Shown piece by piece: positions 6,737 to 12,259 of a stretch of DNA of 12,259 bases. The DNA is taken from the NCBI GenBank assembly GCA_025462785.1, contig JAOAPG010000367.1, positions 1 through 12,259 on the forward strand. Direction: 5' to 3'. The position numbers and the translations under genes were made by a program. The notes beneath the pieces are model-generated. The model had not been told where the DNA came from. It saw nothing but the letters and a program-made list of their open reading frames with translations, and did no database searches. The DNA comes from Acidobacteriaceae bacterium (GTDB lineage: Bacteria; Acidobacteriota; Terriglobia; Terriglobales; Acidobacteriaceae). Position 1 is the stretch's first letter, and each line of letters opens with the position of its first letter.

Positions 6737-9264
6737 AGCTTTTTCGCTCGCGAACTGGCATTGCGTCTCTTGCGGCAGTGCTGCTTCTCGCGCTCTTCCT
6801 GGTTCGGCCCGGAGCCAATCGTTTAAAGACACGCATCGTTAACTCCATCAGCTCAGCGCTAGGACGGCAGGTAGAGGTTAGTTCCGTCAGCCTGCGGTTT
6901 CTTCCTCAGCCTGGGTTTGAGTTGGAGAACTTAGTAGTCCATGATGATCCCTCCTTCGGTGCGGAACCGATGCTGCGGGCTGGCGAGGTCACGGCAGGTC
7001 TCCGGTTAACTTCCCTACTGCGTGGTCGTCTGGAGATTTCAAAACTGAGCCTCTCGGAACCGAGCCTGAACCTGGTCCGAAACAGCGATGGGCGATGGAA
7101 TCTCGAAACGCTTCTTGAGCGCGCAGCGAAGTTGCCCATCGCTCCGACGAGCAAAGCGAAGTCCGAAAGACGTCCAGCATTCCCGTACATTCAAGCGGAT
7201 AAAGGACGCATTAACGTCAAAGTGGGCCTGGAGAAGAAACCCTACGCTCTGAGCAACGCCAACTTCGGATTGTGGCAAGATTCCGAAAACAGCTGGGGAA
7301 TGCGGCTGAAGGCACAACCGGTTCGAACCGACCTAAACCTAACCGATACCGGCCTCCTGTCGATTAGTGGATCATGGGAAAGAGCAGCAACCCTGCGTGA
7401 AACACCGGTCCAGTTCACGTTTTCCTGGCAGCGAGCGCAGCTCGGCCAAGCGACGAAACTAGTCCGTGGAAGCGATGCGGGATGGCGAGGCACTATAAAA
7501 GTGTCCGCAAACTTAAGCGGGACGCCCGCAGATCTGGTTTTGAAAATCAGCTCGTCTCTGCAGGATTTTCGACGGTACGACATTGTAGGCCGCGACGCAC
7601 TCGCCTTGAGCGCAACGTGCGCCGGACATTACAGTTCGGTGGATCAGGCTTTGTCGACCATAGAGTGCGAGGCACCCGTTGGGCAAGGCGCTGTCACTGT
7701 GACGGGCAATGTTGCTGGTCTGGCAAATTTCCCCATCTACGACCTCAAGCTATTGGCTCACGATGTTCCCATGCAGTCACTACTTGCCTTGGCGCGTCAT
7801 GCAAAAGCGAACCTGCCGGATGACCTGGTTGCTATCGGCGATCTAAATGCAAATGTCGGTGTGCGCGGGGATCAAACGCGGGTTACGTGGAGCGGTGGTG
7901 GAGAAACTTCAGGATTTCAATTGAAGCCGAGCCGTACGAATGCGGAATTAGTTCTCGACAAAATTCCTTTCGTGGTGGCTTCAGGAGCGAATCCGGCATT
8001 AACGGCCAGTAATTCGGGAGTTCATTCGAGAATTCAACCCGCTCAGGGTCTTCCTGAGACTCACATAGAACTCGGACCGTTCAGCATGGCGCTTGGCCGA
8101 CCAACGCCTGCCGTTGTGCGCGGCGCATTCTCACGATCGGGATACAGCGTTAGCATCGTCGGCGATGTGCAACTGAAACGATTGCTCCAGTTGGCACGAA
8201 ACATTGGTGTGCCGTCAGCACAACCCTCAGTCGATGGTCCTGCAAAAATCGATCTGCAGCTTGCTGGGAAATGGCAAGGCTTTGTCTTACCCAAGGCAAA
8301 TGGAAGGATGCAACTGCGCTCCGCGCGGGCCGAGGTACGGGGCCTCGAAACCCTAGTGCAGATCGAGTCGGCGACTCTTCTGTTAACAGAAGATCAGGTG
8401 AGCATTCAAAGCATAAATGCTTCCTTCGGCGGTAGCGCTTGGCGGGGTTCGGTAACGTTGCCTCGAGAATGTGTAACACCCGGAACTTGTCCCCTCCGCT
8501 TTAATCTTCACGCTGACGAGATTGCGACCGATCAGCTCAATCGATACCTAAATCCAGAGTTTCGCAAACGTTCGTGGTATCAATTTCTACCTTCCTCGGC
8601 GGGAAGTCCGTACGCGCTCACGCTGTTTGCGGCGGGTAAGCTTACTGCTGGACGGGTGCTTATTCACAGATTAGCTTCGAGCAACGTGTCAGCTAACGTG
8701 GAATTGAATCACGGAAAGCTTGAGATTTCAGATTTGCGCGGAGACGTACTGGGTGGTCATCATTCCGGTAGTTGGAGAGCTGACTTCACCGTCAAGCCTC
8801 CGGCATACAGCGGCAAGGGAAATTTTCAGCTTGTGGCCCTGGACGATTTAGCCACTCTGATGCATGACGACTGGATCACGGGCACTGCGAATGCGACCTA
8901 TGAAGCTAGCGCTTCGGGTTTAAATCTGAATGACCTACTTGGTTCTGCTGTTGCCACGCTACAAGTGAATGCGCATACAGTTGCGCTGCCACATATTGTT
9001 CTCGACAATGCGTCTGGGCCACTTGAAATGAGTCAGTTTCTGGGTACGTTAAATTTGCGCGATAGTAGTCTCGATTTCGACGGATGCAAACTGGAAACGA
9101 AAAGCGACATCTATCGAGTGAGCGGCACGACAAGTCTCGGGAGGAATTTGAATTTGAAGTTGGCGCGGGACGGAGCCGCCGGATTCGATATCACGGGAAC
9201 GCTGACTCAGCCGCGAATATCCCCTGTGAGCACGCATGAGGCGGAAGCTGCACTAAAACCATGA
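6733..9264 (+). CDS. AsmA-like envelope protein
   Basis: The 843-residue product begins at GTG 6733 inside the stop of lepB (GTGA overlap), with AGGG seven bases upstream. One N-terminal membrane segment (about residues 10-24) is followed by the typical AsmA opening: ALGRQVEVSSVSLRFLPQPG, then FELENLVVHDDPSF and the block around LLRGRLEISKLSLSEPSLNL with NSDGRWNLETLL. The rest is long, beta-rich and repetitive, as in AsmA/TamB/Mdm31-type proteins now thought to form a hydrophobic groove bridging inner and outer membranes for lipid transfer. The end (FDITGTLTQPRISPV) also fits AsmA C-termini. It would sit anchored in the inner membrane with the bulk in the periplasm. Its lipid substrate and direction of transport are unknown. 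The next gene overlaps it by ATGA. Confidence 0.85.
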   Translation: MKLFRSRTGIASLAAVLLLALFLVRPGANRLKTRIVNSISSALGRQVEVSSVSLRFLPQPGFELENLVVHDDPSFGAEPMLRAGEVTAGLRLTSLLRGRLEISKLSLSEPSLNLVRNSDGRWNLETLLERAAKLPIAPTSKAKSERRPAFPYIQADKGRINVKVGLEKKPYALSNANFGLWQDSENSWGMRLKAQPVRTDLNLTDTGLLSISGSWERAATLRETPVQFTFSWQRAQLGQATKLVRGSDAGWRGTIKVSANLSGTPADLVLKISSSLQDFRRYDIVGRDALALSATCAGHYSSVDQALSTIECEAPVGQGAVTVTGNVAGLANFPIYDLKLLAHDVPMQSLLALARHAKANLPDDLVAIGDLNANVGVRGDQTRVTWSGGGETSGFQLKPSRTNAELVLDKIPFVVASGANPALTASNSGVHSRIQPAQGLPETHIELGPFSMALGRPTPAVVRGAFSRSGYSVSIVGDVQLKRLLQLARNIGVPSAQPSVDGPAKIDLQLAGKWQGFVLPKANGRMQLRSARAEVRGLETLVQIESATLLLTEDQVSIQSINASFGGSAWRGSVTLPRECVTPGTCPLRFNLHADEIATDQLNRYLNPEFRKRSWYQFLPSSAGSPYALTLFAAGKLTAGRVLIHRLASSNVSANVELNHGKLEISDLRGDVLGGHHSGSWRADFTVKPPAYSGKGNFQLVALDDLATLMHDDWITGTANATYEASASGLNLNDLLGSAVATLQVNAHTVALPHIVLDNASGPLEMSQFLGTLNLRDSSLDFDGCKLETKSDIYRVSGTTSLGRNLNLKLARDGAAGFDITGTLTQPRISPVSTHEAEAALKP

Positions 9265-9881
9265 AGCTTCCTTTCATAGTCCTTACGCTGCTCTATCTTT
9301 TTCTTGTTCCTCTTTGGCCTGTTGAGAAGGCCGATGCGCAAACCGATGCTTCGTCCAACGCTGCCGCGACTTCTTCAACGACCGCTATCCCTACTCTTGA
9401 ACAAAAGTTTCAGCATATTGAAGAGAATGGCCGAAGCGCGACTCCAGATCAAACCCCCACAGAGTTCACCGAAAAGGAAATCAACGATTACATTGCGAGT
9501 GGAAAGGTCAAGCTGCCAGCGGGCATGCAGTCCGTGGTATTTCGTGGAAAGCCCGGAGTAATAACGGGTACGGCGCGCGTGGACTTTGATGAAATGAAGA
9601 TTGGACGCAATTCAGCTAATCCATTGCTGTCAGTTTTCAACGGGATCCACAATGTAGTGGTTGTCGCACAGGCCTATGGAGCGGGTGGACAAGGCATGGT
9701 GCACGTGGAATCTGTTTCACTCGATGACGTGGAGATTCCGCGCTTCGTGCTGCAGATGTTTGTCGATAAATATCTCAAGCCAAAGTACCCTAATATTGGT
9801 CTCGACTCGAAATTCGCTTTGCCTGATCGTCTAGACACCGCCTCCGTTGGCCTTCACACCCTGACCGTAACCCAGAAATAG
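9261..9881 (+). CDS. Small exported protein of unknown function, coupled to the AsmA-like gene
   Basis: The gene starts at ATG 9261, overlapping the AsmA-like stop (ATGA), and encodes 206 residues. A signal peptide covers residues 1-26 (ending VEKADA before Q27), followed by a Ser/Ala/Thr linker to about residue 45. The folded part begins with TEFTEKEINDYIAS and continues with VVFRGKPGVITGTARVDFDE, HNVVVVAQAYGAGGQG, VHVESVSLDDVEIP, FVLQMFVDKYLKPKYPNIGL. This alternation of amphipathic strands and a YLKPKYP helix loosely resembles DUF2993/LmeA-like lipid-binding proteins, but I cannot assign a family with certainty. The tight coupling to an AsmA-like protein suggests a joint envelope role. No membrane segment other than the signal is seen. 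Confidence 0.7.
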   Translation: MKLPFIVLTLLYLFLVPLWPVEKADAQTDASSNAAATSSTTAIPTLEQKFQHIEENGRSATPDQTPTEFTEKEINDYIASGKVKLPAGMQSVVFRGKPGVITGTARVDFDEMKIGRNSANPLLSVFNGIHNVVVVAQAYGAGGQGMVHVESVSLDDVEIPRFVLQMFVDKYLKPKYPNIGLDSKFALPDRLDTASVGLHTLTVTQK

Positions 9882-9888
9882 ATTCAGC

Positions 9889-11628
9889 CTAGGGCACGTA
9901 ACCAGGCCCGCGCAGCACTTTGCCAGGTAATGCTCCGGTCATCTTTGAGTTGTCTATTACAGGAACGCCGTTGACCAGCACGTATTCCATTCCCTGCGAT
10001 AATTGATTCGGATTTTCAAAAGTAGCTACGTCGCGCACCGTAGCCGGATCGAAAATCACGATGTCTGCCGACATACCTGCTTTTAGTACTCCGCGGTCGG
10101 TAAGACGCATCCGTTGTGCAGGGAACGCCGAGAATTTTCGGATTGCATCTTCGAGAGTGAGCTTCTTTTCCTCGCGAACATACTTTCCTAAGATACGAGG
10201 AAAAGTTCCGTAAGCTCGGGGATGCGGATGTTCCTGTCCCAGAATGCCCACCGGAGAAGCGCCTGAAGAATCGTTATCAATCGAAACCCATGGTTGTTCA
10301 AGAGCAAGAGCAACATCGGGCTCGGACATTCCAAACACCGCGGCTCCAGTGGATGCTTTGTCTTGAATCAAAAGATCGAACAACGCGTCCATCGGATCTT
10401 TGTTCCAGATTTTTGCCACCTCCGCCAAGGTTTTTCCTTGCAATGAGAGAAGTTCCGGGTTCTGAACAATACCAATCAGCACTGCCTCTGGACCGGGAAT
10501 TTCCTGCCATTCGTTGTCCCAGTCTTTGGAGGGGGTCATCAGATCTTTGCGCATGCGGGCACGCATGGCCGGGTCTTTCAAGCGCTCAACCAGTTTCGCG
10601 TTGCCCCCGTCATGAGCCCAAGGCGGAATAAATGCGGACATGTCGTTGAACCACGCGGTATACGCGTAGGTATTAGCGCTTACATCGATTCCCTCTGCAC
10701 GTGCAGCGTTGATCTTGGCCACCACCTCTGGCATGCGTCCCCAATTTTCTTTGCCCGCCACCTTCAAATGCCAAATTTCAACTGGGATGCTGGCTTTGCT
10801 GCCGATCTGCAAGGCTTCGTCAATCGCGGGAATGATAGCGTCACCTTCGTTGCGCATGTGCGTGGCATAGATGCCTCCGAATCTAGAAGCCTCGGTCGCG
10901 AGGGCGATTAGCTCGTCGGTCTTGGCGTAGGGCGCGGGAGCATATTCCAAAGCCGTCGAGACGCCGACGGTGCCATCCTGCATGGCCTGCCGTACCAGAT
11001 CTTTCATTTGTTCGAGCTGTTCGGGTGTTGGCTGTTTGTCGTCGTCACCGAGTATCATGCGCCGAACCTGCGTTGCCCCCACGTAGCTCGCCAGGTTAAT
11101 GCCCATGCCTTGTTTTTCTAGCCGCGCAAAATATTGCCGAAAAGTCTTCCAATCTGGATTGATATGGTAGTGGTCGTATCCAGCGCGATCGGCCTGAACA
11201 ATGGCGTCATTCAAAGGCGCGGCCGATCCACCTTCTCCCGTGATCTCGGTGGTGATTCCCTGATAGATCTTTGACGGCAATCGAGGGTCTACCAGAATCG
11301 TCAGCTCCGATTGGCCGAGCATATCGATGAACCCGGGCGCAACAACCTTGCCTTCAGCGTCAATCGTCCGTTTTCGAGGCAAGTCCTTGAGATTGCTGAT
11401 CGCGACAATTTTTCCGCTGCGGATGCCGATGTCGCCCGAGTACCACGGCGAACCCGTGCCATCGATGATGTGCCCTTTCGTTATGACAACGTCGAATGGT
11501 GCAGGTTGAGGCTTTTGCGCCCAGAGCAGGCTGGCAGCCGTAAATAGAAGAAAGATTCCAATCGATTTGGGAAGACCTCGTACGGCTTTCAATCGTAGAG
11601 TTTGCAGATCGAGAGTACCGAAATTCAT
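9889..11628 (-). CDS. Exported D-aminoacylase-type amidohydrolase with altered metal site
   Basis: The 579-residue protein starts at ATG 11628 and carries a signal peptide (about residues 18-37, ending LLWA before QK). It follows the N-acyl-D-amino-acid deacylase plan: an N-terminal beta strand domain (FDVVITKGHIIDGTGSP), VVAPGFID at residues 95-102, YQGITTEITGEGGSAAP at 122-138, YATHMRNEGD with H257, EIWHLKVAGK with H287, SIDNDSSG near 449-456, EHPHPRAYGTFPR at 466-478 and ADIVIFDP near the end. Family enzymes hydrolyse N-acyl-D-amino acids. Here the HxH after GFID is replaced by MLGQSE and the metal-bridging cysteine (GNCG type) by GEGGS, so the canonical dinuclear zinc site cannot form as described for D-aminoacylase. 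It may bind one metal, act on another substrate or be inactive. A TATAAT eight bases before the ATG suggests a leaderless message. Confidence 0.85.
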   Translation of the reverse strand: MNFGTLDLQTLRLKAVRGLPKSIGIFLLFTAASLLWAQKPQPAPFDVVITKGHIIDGTGSPWYSGDIGIRSGKIVAISNLKDLPRKRTIDAEGKVVAPGFIDMLGQSELTILVDPRLPSKIYQGITTEITGEGGSAAPLNDAIVQADRAGYDHYHINPDWKTFRQYFARLEKQGMGINLASYVGATQVRRMILGDDDKQPTPEQLEQMKDLVRQAMQDGTVGVSTALEYAPAPYAKTDELIALATEASRFGGIYATHMRNEGDAIIPAIDEALQIGSKASIPVEIWHLKVAGKENWGRMPEVVAKINAARAEGIDVSANTYAYTAWFNDMSAFIPPWAHDGGNAKLVERLKDPAMRARMRKDLMTPSKDWDNEWQEIPGPEAVLIGIVQNPELLSLQGKTLAEVAKIWNKDPMDALFDLLIQDKASTGAAVFGMSEPDVALALEQPWVSIDNDSSGASPVGILGQEHPHPRAYGTFPRILGKYVREEKKLTLEDAIRKFSAFPAQRMRLTDRGVLKAGMSADIVIFDPATVRDVATFENPNQLSQGMEYVLVNGVPVIDNSKMTGALPGKVLRGPGYVP

Positions 11629-11636
11629 AGCCGCGA

Positions 11637-11642
11637 ATTATA
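11637..11642 (-). promoter_or_regulatory. Candidate -10 element giving a leaderless amidohydrolase message
   Basis: On the minus strand a perfect TATAAT ends eight bases before the amidohydrolase ATG, so transcription would begin at or within a base or two of the start codon. No ribosome site precedes this ATG, which fits a leaderless transcript. A -35 element at 17-18 bp is not recognisable (AGCTAA), which lowers confidence. Confidence 0.35.
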
Positions 11643-11728
11643 AAAGAAATCGGCTCGACTTAGCTCTTGTGCCGCATCCTCCGAAATCGAGCCGGTATGC
11701 TATGGTTCTGGATGCCGTTATAACAACT

Positions 11729-11738
11729 GAGGCCCGCT
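11729..11738 (+). promoter_or_regulatory. Ribosome binding site of the acyltransferase gene
   Basis: GAGG at 11729-11732 lies six bases before ATG 11739, which supports that start. A TATAAC word at 11719-11724 is too close to the ATG to serve a message that includes this site, so it is not called as its promoter. Confidence 0.4.
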
Positions 11739-12259
11739 ATGCCCCGATACGAATATCGACCAATCAATCCCACTCCAGAAGCACAGAAAAGCTATCTTGC
11801 GTGGATTGCCAAACTCGACCAGGAATTTGCCAATCGTGATCCCGATCAACGCAGCGTGGTGATACGGGAAGCACTGCATGAGCTCTACCTGGGCCGTCCG
11901 TACGTTGCGCCGAGTCCTGCCTCATCTCTAGCAGAGCAGACGCTGGTGCACTCCTTCGATCCGCGGAACGCGAGCCTAGAGCCTGAATATTACGGGGATG
12001 TGGATGGCGAAAAATACGCCGAGCGCAAGCCTCTGATCTGGTTTTGGATGATGTACGACCGTTCCCCCGTCGGACTGAATCATTGGTTAGGGTTTCGAAT
12101 GCGCGCGATGCTTGCCAAATATGTCTTCAAGTATTGTGGTCAGAACGTGAAGATATTTCATGGGGTGGAAGTTTCATTCGGCTACAACCTCGTCGTTGAG
12201 GACAATTGCACCATTCACAAATATGTCCTTCTCGACGATCGCGGCGAGTTAATCATTCA
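11739..12259 (+). CDS. Left-handed beta-helix (hexapeptide) acyltransferase-like protein, N-terminal part
   Basis: The frame opens at ATG 11739 (MPRYEYRPINPTPEAQ) and is still open at the right edge, giving 173 residues. The first 125 or so residues are a helical domain with FDPRNASLEPEYYGDVDGEK and RKPLIWFWMMYDRSPVGL. From about residue 130 the short-period pattern of a left-handed parallel beta-helix begins: CGQNVKIFHGVEVSFGYNL, VVEDNCTIHKYVLLDDRGEL. This is the fold of hexapeptide O-acetyl- and acyltransferases; the large helical N-terminal extension is unlike short enzymes such as galactoside or maltose acetyltransferase. The acceptor is unknown; a sugar or envelope polymer is a plausible guess. 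It is divergent from the amidohydrolase across a 110-bp gap. Confidence 0.75.
   Translation, partial: MPRYEYRPINPTPEAQKSYLAWIAKLDQEFANRDPDQRSVVIREALHELYLGRPYVAPSPASSLAEQTLVHSFDPRNASLEPEYYGDVDGEKYAERKPLIWFWMMYDRSPVGLNHWLGFRMRAMLAKYVFKYCGQNVKIFHGVEVSFGYNLVVEDNCTIHKYVLLDDRGELII

Noticed and set aside
6733..9268. Shared TGAAGCTT at the starts of the AsmA-like and small exported genes
   Set aside because: It arises from stop/start overlap plus the common Met-Lys-Leu beginning; an eight-base match is no evidence of duplication.
1..12259. CRISPR array, tRNA, rRNA, or defence/phage cluster
   Set aside because: No regularly spaced repeats, no cloverleaf-like sequences and no matching proteins were seen when reading both strands.

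Overview
The window looks like chromosomal DNA of a soil acidobacterium (class Terriglobia). This rests on protein style and gene set, not on any marker: moderate GC, signal-peptide TPR proteins with Ser/Gly/Pro/Ala linkers, tandem type I signal peptidases beside RNase III, an AsmA-like protein, and a D-aminoacylase-type amidohydrolase of a variant I associate with that phylum.

Layout. Positions 1-474 (minus) hold the N-terminal part of a cobalamin-binding radical SAM protein that runs off the left edge. Positions 475-1757 hold no intact gene. They contain two degraded C-terminal pieces of different IS110-family transposases in convergent orientation (711-938 plus; 1154-1488 minus, frameshifted), a strong hairpin between them, and a 14-bp tandem duplication. 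From a candidate promoter at 1758-1786 a run of seven plus-strand genes extends to 9881: two secreted TPR proteins, RNase III (rnc), two tandem signal peptidases I (lepB), an AsmA-like envelope protein and a small exported protein. Gaps are 26 to 75 bp; the last three genes are joined by GTGA and ATGA stop/start overlaps, so at least rnc onward is probably one operon. An exported amidohydrolase (9889-11628) lies on the minus strand, only 7 bp from the end of the run. Divergent from it, 11739 to the right edge encodes the N-terminal half of a left-handed beta-helix acyltransferase.

How the genes fit together. The plus-strand run joins RNA processing with cell-envelope work: RNase III, two signal peptidases that would mature exported proteins (including the TPR proteins, the small protein and the amidohydrolase of this window), and an AsmA-like protein with an exported partner candidate. 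Links between the TPR proteins and the rest are by position only.

Most worth a second look: the amidohydrolase that lacks the HxH and cysteine metal ligands of D-aminoacylase while keeping the others; the AsmA/small-protein pair of unknown function; the paired signal peptidases; the apparent CTG start of the first TPR protein and its HTYLH motif; and the IS110 graveyard with a possible relic of the IS non-coding RNA. I did not see a clearly new multi-gene system.
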